Positions 39,473 to 50,482 of a stretch of DNA of 64,000 nucleotides are shown here, piece by piece. The position numbers were made by a program, and so were the translations under genes. Where the stretch lies: the NCBI RefSeq assembly GCF_964340395.1, contig NC_135554.1:24545592-24609591 (forward strand), read 5' to 3'. Below the pieces are notes generated by a model. That model was not told the origin of the DNA. It saw nothing but the letters and a program-made list of their open reading frames with translations, and did not search any database. Numbering within the stretch: position 1 is the first letter of the stretch; every line of letters begins with the position of its first letter. Origin of the DNA: Glandiceps talaboti (taxonomy: Eukaryota > Hemichordata > Enteropneusta > Spengelidae).

Positions 39473-42400
39473 TTATTTAATGATATCGGCGAATACAAGT
39501 GTTTCGTCTTCGATCGAAACGATTGCATTATTTATGCACCAATTAGTTTCAAAGGTATTGATACTGGTGTAAATTTTGTGGTACACGTAATCATTTGAAA
39601 TTCGGTGTTTCACGCGTGTTTTGAATAGTTTGTTTACGTCGATATTCGAAGCTTTGGTTTCTTCATTGATTACCCTCCTTCTCGAGATATGAATGCTGGT
39701 TTTAGCTGTAGTGAGGATGTAGCTCAGTAATGCATGAGTGTTTTTATCAGTGCGACCTTTGTGAAAGGGTGGGCCTAAAACGAACCACCAGTGAATATTT
39801 TTGCCTTCACTTCCCATAAGTTTGTGCCAGATGTTACGGAGAAGTTTGAAAAGAGGTATCAGACGAGGGCACTCGAGAAATATGTGAAGAAGATCGTCTT
39901 TGTCATTACAGAATACGCAGTTTGCAGTATTGGTGACGCCTAATCTATGCATGAAACTACCTGTTGCATACGCCCCATGTAACACTCTCCATTGTAGATC
40001 GCCTTCAAGTTTCGTAGTAAGATTTGTATAGCAGGATTTGAAATCTGGTTTAACGTTTTTTGGTATGGAGAGGATGTCTCTCCAGACCGTGTCAATGCGA
40101 CTTCGGTTCTTAGTGTAGAAGTTAATCATAATGAGACATTTGTATATTGATCCTTTTGCAGTTTTATATAACGGGCAGTTTAGAAGGATGTCTTGTTCAG
40201 GATCGTCGAACACTATTTCGAAGTAGTCTGGAGATACGCTTTGTTTTACGTTAAGGTCAACGTCTTGTTGGAAAGACATTTTTATTTTTTCTGTCCATTT
40301 AGCTGGAATTGAAGACTTTAAAGTATTTATGTATTGTTCGAGTATTCTGGTAGAATGAATTGATATCTTTTTATGTAGTTGATCGATCGTTTTCCAATTT
40401 TTGTTCACAGGGTCGATCAGGTGGCCAATTCTAGTAATGCCACCATCGATAAAGTGCTTAAGAATGAGAGGCTCGTTATGTAGAGAGTGTTTAATAAGGT
40501 CATTGTGAAAGAGTGGTTCAGCGAGGATAGTTTCTATTGTATTGGGTCCGTCTTTCCTTATTATTGTGGTTCTGGTCCAAGTTTTCAAAAGATCGCTGTA
40601 AAAGTTTGGAAAGTTTTGAGTGATTTGGGGAATGTTTATGGCAAGGAGTTTTTCACTGTAGTGGAGGTTATGAATACGATTGAAAAAGTAGTTAGTAAAG
40701 GTGAAAACGGGGTGGTTAAGGCCGGAATATAGGTACCTTTGAATATATTGCAAACGATAGGCGTTAATACGGCTGGGGATGTGTATTAGATTGTGCCCAC
40801 CGTTTTGACGAGGGGTATAAATTAGATCGGCTGATACCCAGTGTCTGCCCTGCCAGAAGAAATCGAGGAATATTCTTTGAATTTCCTGTATTGTTGCTGG
40901 TGGTGGACTAAGACAAACTATTCGATGGAAAAGTTTGGTAGCGATCAGTTGATTTATGATGGTGACTCGTCCATGAAATGACATCGCTGGAGCGAACCTG
41001 GACCACCATGTTAGTTTAGATTTGATTTTGTCGATACTCTCTTCCCAATTTTTTTGTATGTGGTTTGCGGTGTTACCTAAATAAGTGCCGAGAAATTTTA
41101 ACCCTATAGTGTTCCAATTTATACCAAGAGGATGGTCTGTTCTTTTACGCCATTCTCCAACCCACAAACCTTTCGATTTGGCTAAATTTACTCGTGCATT
41201 GCTTGCTCTTTCGTATATTAAGAGGCACCGTTGTAGTTTTGAGAAATCGTCGTTTCGAGTGATAAAAATATCAACATCGTCGGCATAGGCAGAGAGATTT
41301 AATTTACCGGTTTCAGAGTGTGGTATTTTGAGACCTGTAATATTGCTTTCGGTTCTTATTTTGTTTAGTAGAGGTTCTATTGCGATTGTATATAGTTGTC
41401 CTGATAGAGCACACCCTTGTCTTATCCCACGTAAAAATTGAATTGGGCTGGTGATTGTATTGTTGACACGAACGAGACTTTCGCTATTAGTATATAGAAG
41501 TTTGATATAGTTTCTAAAGTTTTTTCCAAAACCGAAACTTTCAAGAGCTTTGAAAAGATACCCATGGTGCACTCTGTCAAAAGCTTTCTCTTGATCTAGA
41601 GCGATGACCCCTAAAGGAAGGTTTAATTCATTACAGTGAGATATGCAATCTCTGACTAGACTAATGTTGTCGTAGATCTGACGTCCAGGTACACAATAGC
41701 TCTGATCAATATGGATGATGTCTCCTAATGCGCTACGCAGGCGGAAAGACAATGCTTTCGTAAAGATTTTGTAGTCTGCGCACAATAGACTTACTGGTCT
41801 CCAGTTCTTGAGTAACGAGTTATCGCCAGCTTTTGGTAGTAATGTGATGACTGCACGACGACAGGAAATAGGGAGGATACCGTCCGAGATTGAGGCCAAA
41901 AACATTTCATGGAGGTCATGACCAAGGATAGGCCAGAATTTTTTGTAGAACTCTCCTGGTAGTCCATCAATACCCGGGCTCTTGCCTGTAGAAATGTGTT
42001 TGAGGGCGTACGTGAGTTCATCAAAAGAGATTTGTTCTTCGCAAAATTCTGATTTTTCATGACTCAATTTTGGAAGGTTGTGGAGGATACTTTTTTGGGC
42101 ACTTTCAGAAGTTATTTCTGGTAGGAAAAGTTGTTCATAAAATTTTCTAGTAATTTGTCGTATTTCTTTTGGGTTTTCGGTAATTGATTCATCTTGGCGT
42201 TTTAGTTGAGTGATTGTTTTACGTTGACCTTTGTGTTTTTCGATGTTGAAAAAGAGATTACTATTTGTATCAGATTCATAAATATGTTGTTGACGTGAGC
42301 GAATAGCTGCTCCGTTTGTCTCAATCTTGGCTAAACCATCAAGGATCTCTTTGTTTTGATTAAATTGTTCAGTCAGTGTAGGATGTTCATGTAGAAGGGG

Positions 42401-43426
42401 TTCTAGTCTTTCATTTTCAGAAAGGAGGTTTTGTTTTAGATGCTTCCGTTTTAAGGTGCATTGGAAACTGTATTGTTTGCTTAGTTCTTTAATTTTATGT
42501 TTGCCAATATCCCACCAAGATTGAATAGATTTGAACCTATTTTTTTCATTTCTCCATTGTTCCCAAAATTGTTTGATAAGTTTGTAGTAGTCTTCGTCAT
42601 CAAGTATGCTTGTATTGAGGCACCACACGGGGTTTTTGTTGCATACATGTTGTGAGGAGAGGTTGAGTGTAACTATACAGTGATCTGAGAGGTTGTTTAA
42701 TGTAGCTATGGACACATTTTTTATTTTTGTTGTCAAGGCTTTGTTTATATAGAAGGTGTCGATTCGAGATTTGTGTTCCCCCCGTTTCCAAGTGTAGTTG
42801 CGTTTGTTTTTATGAAAGTGACGCCAGGCGTCGGACAATTGGAAGCGGTGATTTATTGATGATAGCAAGTGTGATGATTTTAGGTGAGTTTCGGTTTCTG
42901 AGGTTCTGTCTAAGTCTGGTTTCAGAGTGCAATTAAAGTCTCCACCAATGATGATTGTGTCGTTTTCAATGCTACTAACGAGTTTTTTAAGGTGTGTGAA
43001 AAAGTGTAAACGTTCCTCTCCATCGTTTGGAGCGTAGACATTGATAAGATGACAAGTCTGATTATTGATGTTTAAGTGTAAGTGTAGTAGGCGACCATCG
43101 ATTACGTTATTACAAGCGATCAAATTGTACTGTTTATTTGGTGCTAGCATTATTGCCACACCAGCTGAGCTACTTGTTCCATGAGAGAAGTAAATCGGTG
43201 CGCGCCAAACTAGTTGCCACTGAGCTTGATTTACTATAGTTGAATGTGTTTCTTGAAGAAAGTAAAAGTCGACGTTGTTGTGATTTGATTTCAAGTGTGA
43301 GAAGATATTGTAGCGTTTCAGTGGGTCAAGACAGCCGTTAACATTCCATGTGATTGCAGATATAGAGCTCATCACGAGTAGTGTAACAGCTAGGTTAAGA
43401 AGTCTTCTATTGAGTTTGTGATCCAT
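39473..43426 (-). CDS. Tx1 LINE ORF2 protein (endonuclease, reverse transcriptase)
   Basis: 1317 codons with ATG at 43424-43426. The APE endonuclease occupies about residues 20-245 (ITWNVNG, FLQETHST, IIGGDFNCTL, SDHCIV). The reverse transcriptase (about 490-800) shows SPGIDGLPGEFYKKF, ALDQEKAFDRVHHGY, GIRQGCALSGQLY and YADDVDIF at the catalytic site. The C-terminal part has a zinc-knuckle-like CVFCNDKDDLLHIFLECP near residue 1190, as in Tx1/L1 proteins. ORF1 ends only 3 nt upstream and in the same frame (TAG-TTA-ATG), so re-initiation or read-through is possible. No internal break was seen. Confidence 0.92.
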   Translation of the reverse strand: MDHKLNRRLLNLAVTLLVMSSISAITWNVNGCLDPLKRYNIFSHLKSNHNNVDFYFLQETHSTIVNQAQWQLVWRAPIYFSHGTSSSAGVAIMLAPNKQYNLIACNNVIDGRLLHLHLNINNQTCHLINVYAPNDGEERLHFFTHLKKLVSSIENDTIIIGGDFNCTLKPDLDRTSETETHLKSSHLLSSINHRFQLSDAWRHFHKNKRNYTWKRGEHKSRIDTFYINKALTTKIKNVSIATLNNLSDHCIVTLNLSSQHVCNKNPVWCLNTSILDDEDYYKLIKQFWEQWRNEKNRFKSIQSWWDIGKHKIKELSKQYSFQCTLKRKHLKQNLLSENERLEPLLHEHPTLTEQFNQNKEILDGLAKIETNGAAIRSRQQHIYESDTNSNLFFNIEKHKGQRKTITQLKRQDESITENPKEIRQITRKFYEQLFLPEITSESAQKSILHNLPKLSHEKSEFCEEQISFDELTYALKHISTGKSPGIDGLPGEFYKKFWPILGHDLHEMFLASISDGILPISCRRAVITLLPKAGDNSLLKNWRPVSLLCADYKIFTKALSFRLRSALGDIIHIDQSYCVPGRQIYDNISLVRDCISHCNELNLPLGVIALDQEKAFDRVHHGYLFKALESFGFGKNFRNYIKLLYTNSESLVRVNNTITSPIQFLRGIRQGCALSGQLYTIAIEPLLNKIRTESNITGLKIPHSETGKLNLSAYADDVDIFITRNDDFSKLQRCLLIYERASNARVNLAKSKGLWVGEWRKRTDHPLGINWNTIGLKFLGTYLGNTANHIQKNWEESIDKIKSKLTWWSRFAPAMSFHGRVTIINQLIATKLFHRIVCLSPPPATIQEIQRIFLDFFWQGRHWVSADLIYTPRQNGGHNLIHIPSRINAYRLQYIQRYLYSGLNHPVFTFTNYFFNRIHNLHYSEKLLAINIPQITQNFPNFYSDLLKTWTRTTIIRKDGPNTIETILAEPLFHNDLIKHSLHNEPLILKHFIDGGITRIGHLIDPVNKNWKTIDQLHKKISIHSTRILEQYINTLKSSIPAKWTEKIKMSFQQDVDLNVKQSVSPDYFEIVFDDPEQDILLNCPLYKTAKGSIYKCLIMINFYTKNRSRIDTVWRDILSIPKNVKPDFKSCYTNLTTKLEGDLQWRVLHGAYATGSFMHRLGVTNTANCVFCNDKDDLLHIFLECPRLIPLFKLLRNIWHKLMGSEGKNIHWWFVLGPPFHKGRTDKNTHALLSYILTTAKTSIHISRRRVINEETKASNIDVNKLFKTRVKHRISNDYVYHKIYTSINTFETNWCINNAIVSIEDETLVFADIIK

Positions 43427-43429
43427 TAA

Positions 43430-45034
43430 CTATGGTTTAACTTGGGTTGACCGTTGAGTCTTTAAGAACATGTGAAGTTTTACAAGGACTCTTTGAACAC
43501 GCATTTTTTGTTGATTGGAGAGGAGTGAAGATCGGCGTAAATTTTGAAATGATTTCGCGAGAAGTTTTGTATCTTCGCAGTATTCTTGGCATCTTTCTGT
43601 AACTTTTTTGGACCCTTTTATTTCCTCAAGAAATTCTACAAGGGCGGTTGGTTTTATTAGTTTGTATTCTGATATTTCTGATAAGTCTGACAGCTCTGAT
43701 GCTATTGATTCGCTGTCTTGATCATCAGAATTGTAGCTTAGAATTTCAAACGAATTTTGTGTTTGCACTTGAATGTCTTCCATTGAAGTTTGCGTATCAA
43801 AGAAAATGTCTTGCGACGAGCCTAGTTTCGAGAAAGGCGTCTCGGAAATAACAAGGGAGAGAGGGGAGGCAGAGGAGGAGGAAGAGGATGAAGGGAAGTC
43901 AAAGGAGACTTTAGGTATAGAAGAGAGGGATGGGGAAGGAGGGGTTCGTACCCTCTCTTCGTCGTTGTTGTCTTTGGGATCTTGTATATTGTCTGTTTGT
44001 TCGTTAGAATGTTTTGTGCTGTTCGTAACAATGTCTTCATTTCGACTTACAGAAAGATCGTTATTTTCATTTGTTTTGTCGTTGTTTCGTTGAATTGTGT
44101 CCACGTCCTCTGTCGTTGTTGGTTCACTGTGTTGTCTGACTCGTTTTCTTTTGGTTGTGGTATTGGTGTGCGATGTAGCATTTGTTTGTAATTCAGAATT
44201 TACAGATGTGCTATTTTCATTTACATAACCATTTGGCTTAGGTATTTCAGTGACACCTTGCATTGCTTCGGTGTCATCGGTATTTGCATTTTCATTGTTG
44301 TTTCTTGTTGATTCGTTTGTTTTATCTGGGACTGTTTTATCGTTATTTGCATGTTCAAGTTCAGCATCTATTGATTCATTAACAAGTTGCATGTTTTCTG
44401 TTACAGTATCTTTATCAGTATTATCGTTATTTTCTTTATTTGACGAATTTGTTTTGTATGGACAATTTTTTCGTATGTGACCTTTGTTGCCGCACCCAAA
44501 GCACCGTAATTCGTCCATGGATACGTAAATAGGGTATACTCGTTCTTCATATTTTACATGTATAACTCCGTTAATGGGGACATCATTATTCAATAAAATG
44601 TAGACTTGTCGTCTAAACGACATGACATGTTTGAGGGAAGCATCTTTACACCCTAGAGGAATGGCTTTAGTTTCACCGACAACTCTGCCAAACCTTCTCA
44701 ATTCATGTTCTATATTTTCGTTTGGTATAAATGGGGGTACATTTGAAAGAACGAGTTTCACTGCCGGTTTTATCATGTGTTCCACCTCGACCATTTCGTC
44801 GTCAATGGCGAAACTGCTTGAGACCATTTGTTCAACATCCTCTAGTTTTGAAAGAAAAACTACTACGGCCTTGTTCATTCTAGAGGCAGCAGCAATGTTT
44901 CCACCACCTATGATACTTGCTACTTCATGAACATAGCGTTCAACGGGTATACCATCAATGTTACTGCATCGTATTGCATGTTTTCGGGTCAAGCCACGGA
45001 ACCGGGGGTTTCCGCAGGTGGCCATCTTGTCCAC
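43430..45034 (-). CDS. Tx1 LINE ORF1 protein (CCHC zinc knuckle)
   Basis: The frame is open from 45034. The first ATG-initiated reading begins MATCGNPRFRGLTRKHAIRC at about 45025. The N-terminal half (to about residue 160) resembles the RNA-binding region of Tx1 ORF1. A CCHC knuckle, CFGCGNKGHIRKNC, lies at about residues 179-192. The remainder is Asn/Thr/Ser-rich low complexity and ends with a basic C-terminus (QNLRRSSLLSNQQKMRVQRV). It probably binds element RNA. It is intact, adjoins ORF2 and shares its frame. Confidence 0.88.
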   Translation of the reverse strand: MDKMATCGNPRFRGLTRKHAIRCSNIDGIPVERYVHEVASIIGGGNIAAASRMNKAVVVFLSKLEDVEQMVSSSFAIDDEMVEVEHMIKPAVKLVLSNVPPFIPNENIEHELRRFGRVVGETKAIPLGCKDASLKHVMSFRRQVYILLNNDVPINGVIHVKYEERVYPIYVSMDELRCFGCGNKGHIRKNCPYKTNSSNKENNDNTDKDTVTENMQLVNESIDAELEHANNDKTVPDKTNESTRNNNENANTDDTEAMQGVTEIPKPNGYVNENSTSVNSELQTNATSHTNTTTKRKRVRQHSEPTTTEDVDTIQRNNDKTNENNDLSVSRNEDIVTNSTKHSNEQTDNIQDPKDNNDEERVRTPPSPSLSSIPKVSFDFPSSSSSSSASPLSLVISETPFSKLGSSQDIFFDTQTSMEDIQVQTQNSFEILSYNSDDQDSESIASELSDLSEISEYKLIKPTALVEFLEEIKGSKKVTERCQEYCEDTKLLAKSFQNLRRSSLLSNQQKMRVQRVLVKLHMFLKTQRSTQVKP

Positions 45035-45240
45035 CTACGGGTTCCGGCCGTGGCACGGAACGAAACGAGAACTGACAAAATACACTGTAGCGACCACAGA
45101 ACGAGATTAAAACTTAGCTGAGTGGCGTTACAGCAATGTACTCACGACAGCTTGTGTCTCTCTGTAAAACTTACGGCTTCTTAAAAGGCGTAAACCAGAG
45201 CACTTGCGGAGCGTCACCAACACACGTCCTTCCAATATGG

Positions 45241-45241
45241 C

Positions 45242-45326
<85 letters not shown>

Positions 45327-45346
45327 CATGTTGGTGGTGGCGGTGG

Positions 45347-45382
<36 letters not shown>

Positions 45383-45386
45383 GGAG
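45241..45386. repeat. (GAT)n microsatellite at LINE 5' end
   Basis: GAT units broken by GGTGGTGGCGGT at 45331-45346 and passing into GAGGAG to 45411. The acidic (Asp/Glu) open frame across it is a repeat translation. Confidence 0.95.
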
Positions 45387-45615
45387 GAGGGGGAGGAGGA
45401 GGAGGAGGAGGCTGATGTTTGTGTAGGTAGTGGGATGATGCATGGTGGGCTTGTAGTGGTGCGATCGTCGAGGTACTCTCGGGTGATGTTAATTGAGAGG
45501 ATGCTTGTGGAGGAAAAGGGTGCTAGCGTTACTAGTGGAAAAGGTGCTGATGATGTTGACGACTCACGTGACAACTACGCTATGGCAAATGTAAATAAGT
45601 ATGAATATTCATTAC

Positions 45616-47267
45616 CCTTGTATTGACGATAGCAGCTGTCCATGATACCAAAGGAACGTTGATAAATATTGATATCAACCATATCACATACATCATTATA
45701 TCCGATATATCATCAGCGTATGTTTGTGAGAAAAGCAATTGATGCAACAGGAAACAAACCAGTGGTAACATAGTACCATATGCGATGACATTGATGTATG
45801 TGAACAATCCTCCATTTGAGTGGTTGACTGCGACACACAGCTCTTGGTGCTGGCAGCGAAGTTCTTCGAAGTTCTCCGGCATGCCACCGTTTTTCTCATA
45901 AGCTATTATAACGGCTTTGTCCAGACGTTTATCGAACAATTGAAACTGGTTTCTAATCACTAGGCATATCAGAATGTAGAAGAAGATTGAGTAAACCCAG
46001 GATGCACATTCAAATACATCAACCACGAGGAAGCACGCGTGTATGGATAAACTGTCCGGGAATGGGGCCACAAAGACAACGGTCGAGTTGTTCATCCATT
46101 CATTCGGTCCAAAGATACAATACGACCGGTAAATCAAATGAAAAATTATATAAATTACTGCCAGAACGGTGAATACTACAGAACGACGGCGAACGAACGC
46201 CAAGTCAACGCGGTTCTCCTCAGACGTTTGGATACGGCCTTCCCAGTGATGGAAGAACTTGGGTAATTTATCCAATTTACTGGTGGCGTAAAACATGACA
46301 GTAGCATTACCGGCACACTGCAATAGGAAAGCTACGTATATTACTTTGGCAAAGAGTTTTTCTTCCAACATTGCATTTGGCGGGCCATAAAAGAACGCTG
46401 GCACATATCGAAAGACATTCAGCCATAACACCAAAATAACAAAGATACAATAAGTGCGCAAACAGAATATTGTTTTCAAAATACCCCTTTTAGCGTCAGT
46501 ATTCTGTTTTCTGGATTGTGGGTCGATGACATTGTTGCTGTGCCAGAGACCAAACATTTTCATAGCAAGTATCAAAGGCCACATAGCTTCATAAAATGTC
46601 AGACTGTCTCTAACTTCGTATCCCAGAGTGTCGTTCTCCTCATCATCATCGTCAGCGTCCTCTTCATCAATCGTTTTATCGCGTGAGTCGACATCCAAGT
46701 CTTCGTTGTCTGCGATTTCATTTACGCCATCTTCCAATACTTTATAGTTAACTTTGTCTCGTACTTTCGTTTGGTCAGCGGAATTACTCATCGATAGATT
46801 GTTGTCGTCGTCAGTTTCTCCGCTTTTCATAAAACATGACGGTGGACGTTCGTCATCCTCTGGTTGGTGAACGATAATATCAGCATCTTCACTTTCTGTC
46901 TTCACCCTTCGTTTCAGTTTGTTTCTGACAGCAAGGTCGTTTTTCACTTGAAGCTCAGAACTTGACGGTGGAAGGTCGTCAGTCCCAGATTTTTCTTTAC
47001 CTTGGTGCACTATAATCTCAGCATCACCAACTTCTGTCTTCGTCCCTCTTTTCTTTTTCGTTCTGACAACAGGGTCTACTGTTCCTTCTTCATCCCTGAC
47101 AATTGGTTCGAGAGCGCCAAATCGATGTCTAGGAACGCCAAGAGCTGGGCTCGTTTCTTCAACCGCCGACGGCAATACTATATCGCATGGTTCAGTGGCA
47201 GATGGGTCTTCACGAAGGATGGTGTCAGTGTCTTTATCCGTCTGTGACATTTTAGTGGAAATGGGAT
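45616..47267 (-). CDS. Gustatory-receptor-like seven-TM receptor, large first coding exon
   Basis: The exon runs from acceptor ..ttcctcaacag (before 47267) to donor GTAATG at 45615-45610. The likely start is ATG at 47250 (ACTAAAATGTC), giving 545 codons in phase 0. Residues 1-210 are hydrophilic and acidic and include two related blocks (about 62-95 and 107-138) sharing DA(E/D)IIVHQ and PPS. Hydrophobic segments follow at about 224-236, 261-283, 300-322, 357-380, 402-434, 483-510 and 519-543. The layout (intracellular N-terminus, long loop, phase-0 intron after the segment ending WTAAIVNTR) fits the invertebrate Gr/GRL chemoreceptor family. A 210-residue N-terminal domain is much longer than in insect Grs. 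The C-terminal TM7 exon is missing here; 38399-38467 is the probable next exon. The ligand is unknown. Confidence 0.75.
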
Positions 47268-47299
47268 CTGTTGAGGAATGAAAGATCAATTAAAAGGGG

Positions 47300-47791
47300 C
47301 GTACCCATTTGAATATGTTCAGTAAGATCACCCTGAATATAATTTGAAGTACAAAAGAATTTGCTCGGAACCTATTTACTTCATCCATGTATACCGATTT
47401 CAAAAATTCCATACTTTGTACCTTATCATTGTTTTAAAGGTGCAATTCAGTTAGGGTTAAAATCCAGGTTTGGCATGCAGTTGTCGAGCTAAGTTAAATG
47501 TTGGTTCAAGACAACAGAATAATTGCTAATTCTTATGGTTCCACTGATAAGATAACACCAAAGCGAGAACCTCGGATTGAAACACTGGCCTCCACTATCA
47601 TTCTGTTTTTAAAACGCTATTATCCTACAGCAGAACGCAAGAGGAAGAAACAAGCAAACATGAAAGGTAAATAAAGTAAATAAATAAATATGGTCACTTT
47701 GTTCAGAAGCTGTCAATCAGATTGGTCAAGCTAACAATACAATCTTCAATTCTGATCTGAAAGTCTTATAAATACGTGTCACACAATGTTA

Positions 47792-47826
<35 letters not shown>

Positions 47827-50260
47827 CATGTTAATAAGAAAATTGACATATCTAACTTTTATCTAGAGATGTACGATACTACAATGTAGCGGCACCCCAA
47901 AGTCTCCGTTTCGAAATGTATTAGTTGGTAATATTGTTCATACTATCTAATAGCACTCATTTTTTCCTGACAATTGCTTACATAAAACCAAAACTTTAAC
48001 TCAGAAGTCATTTGGAAACAAAATTAATACATGCACTTATTGAAAGGAGAAACCTGGTTGTCAAATATAAATCCGTTTCTTCTTCCCTTCTCGGTTTGTG
48101 TGCCAATGATAAAACGCAGATCTATTGTTTGAAGTTTAATAGACGATAGAATGGATGGGATGACGGTGGTGTATGCTACAGCCACCACATGCAGCTATGT
48201 TGTTCGAAAGTGGTGTATGCAACATAGGCAGTGGAGGGGAAGCCATTGTTTGTGGTGTATACAGGGTATAAACAACATTTCGCCATCGGATTTGCTTTCA
48301 GTCGTTGGTAAGATATGTACAGTATAGCACACTGGTTGTAACGCTTTACATACTCGACTCATCGCCCCGGGCTGACCCTTTGTGTCTCATTCTGTCTACG
48401 TAACCAAGGACGAACATTAAAAGTGAATACGTATAATTAACCAGAGATGACGACATCTTGCATGCAAAGGTTTTATTCACATTCAAAAATCTAGCAGTTA
48501 TTCGATGTGTGTTTGTGCAGACTCCTTTAGGCAGTATCACTTGTTGCATTGTAAAGCAGATAATTCTAGGTTCAGAGGAGCCATATAAACACTAGTACTG
48601 CTACACGAAAGGCAAAAACTGAAATTCGTCCAACAGACAAGGGGCAAAATACCATGACTCTCACAATACAACGGATTTACCTTAATAAATAATGTTCGTT
48701 ATAAAATAATTCTATTGTAAACTTTATTCAATGATCTCATTACATGTAATCGGAACAAGTCCTTCATAATCAATTATACAGTGTCTGAGTTGTGAGGCTA
48801 GTGAAAGTGAGTAAAAAGGTGTTGTAGCAATAATCCACCATCTTAGTACACCTTTGCTAAACAAGCCAATATTCCAATGAACTTTGTTGTACATACGGTG
48901 TATGAAATTTATTTTCAAATTTAGTGGGCAATGAAGTGATGTGCACATGTATTTGGCGTTCGGCACAGACATTTAAGAAGTATGAGAAAATTTAGAATGT
49001 TGCATTTTTGCTGGATTTATCTGCAGTCTTCAATACAAGTAATGGTAAGATCCTCAAAATATAAGAGCGTACGCGTGTCCATAATTGGTTCTTATGGTAC
49101 TAAAATCATCGGATCCGGTCCGAAGAACTATGAACCGGCTCGTGGATAGTTGGATCTTGGCCATTTCATGCAAAGAACAGATGACGTACAAGGAAAGGTG
49201 TGCGTGTCAATCTATAATTGTGAGATATATTGACCGGAATATATCCCTTCCAGACATTCGCAAGTGTTTATGTTGCAACTGCCAGCAACTAGGCATTACC
49301 TACGGGAAAGTGTTTTCATCAAATCATTTCCAAATATCGGGTGGGGGGGGGGGTCTTTTAGCTCCATGCAAATACATAATAGCTTAACATATATAGGACC
49401 TAGCTGAAACGTATCAATCCTCAAAAAGTAGTTTTACCAAACAGTAACCTACCGATGTAACCACATAGTGATGAATGTGCATGCGCCAACACTAGTTCCC
49501 GTGTCATGATCATATATGTATACGTGTACACCTTCGACTTATGCTAGCCCCAAAGCTCGATAACAGACTCTGATTTATGATCAAAGCAAGTAGAATGATC
49601 TAGTATACCCGCTAATAAAAAAAAATCGCTTATTTACAAATATTGTTTTTCGATACGTTACCTATCGTATTAGCTAGGTGATGCGGGCGAGGACGGTTTC
49701 TTCAGATCGGATCGAGTGGCCAACTCGGAATCATCAACTAGCCATTGACTTGTTTCCAGGACACGGCAAGTATTAACAAAAGTCAAGTATACGCAAATAA
49801 ACACTTCAAGAACACAACTACTGGTTATCGAGTACAAACCATGCCAGTGTTATCTAATTGTGATCAGAGAGTGAAAGCTGTTCTGTATTGACCTCCTAGA
49901 CTTGTAACAGCCCATCTGAATGGTACAGATAGACAAAGAGATTCTGCTATTGATTGACGAACAAAGAAGAGATTCTTATGTCCTAAAGTAAAGGATCGTG
50001 TTCAAGTATAATTTATCGGTAATGTACATATTGCGTAACTGGCATTGTTCCTTGTTTGTTGTTTAATACCAAATACTGAAAAGTAAAAAATTGTGAGAAA
50101 AAGATGACGACCAAATATCGATATTTAGTTTACATGTCAGACCAATATCTAGCCAAAAAATACTTCTGAACGATTTACGCATCACCCCCTCAATTAAGAT
50201 CTATTCATCGTGGATGTATTTGTTCACTCTCACATCCATATATCCACGTATTTCTTACGT
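47300..50260. other. Gene-free stretch
   Basis: Contains (TTG)n at 47791-47825 and a G run at 49342-49353. A 100-codon plus-strand open frame near 49085 has no similarity I recognise and no splice context, so I do not call it a gene. Confidence 0.4.
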
Positions 50261-50418
50261 ACGTACTATATTATTAAAACCAATATCGCCAATGCTGTGG
50301 TGGCTGTTGACATTTCCAAATTCTGAATGAAGTTAGGCAAGTATAGACAAGGGAACTGTGCACTTTTTCTACAGGGGCAGGAGACATATACGTTAATGAC
50401 CACACGTATATATACAGT

Positions 50419-50482
50419 ATGTACGTACGTACGTACGTACGTACGTACGTATGTATGTATGTATGTATGTATGTATGTATGT
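50419..50482. repeat. (TACG)n-(TATG)n microsatellite
   Basis: TACG units turn into TATG units at about 50450. Confidence 0.95.

Larger units (their letters stand above)
38597..45240 (-). mobile_element. Tx1-type LINE (L1 superclade), apparently full length, flanked by (ATC)n
   Basis: About 6.6 kb. In element orientation the order is (ATC)n, a 5' UTR of about 200 bp, ORF1 (45034-43430), ORF2 (43426-39473) and a 3' UTR of about 830 bp with AATAAA near 38668. The 3' UTR ends AAAAGTC directly before (ATC)n at 38597-38646. The same microsatellite in the same phase precedes the 5' end (45241-45386). Both ORFs are intact, so insertion is recent. Members of the Tx1 clade are known for sequence-specific targets, including microsatellites. 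Confidence 0.85.

Noticed and set aside
45580-45615. C-terminal extension VMNIHTYLHLP of the receptor frame
   Set aside because: GTAATG directly follows the AGG codon as a phase-0 donor, and the family has an intron here. The extension is intronic read-through.
45204-45626. Plus-strand open frame with a long Asp/Glu run
   Set aside because: It is the translation of the (GAT)n/(GAG)n microsatellite beside the LINE. There is no conserved sequence outside the repeat.
49085-49387. Plus-strand 100-codon open frame
   Set aside because: No recognisable domain and no upstream promoter or splice context. It ends in a G-run.
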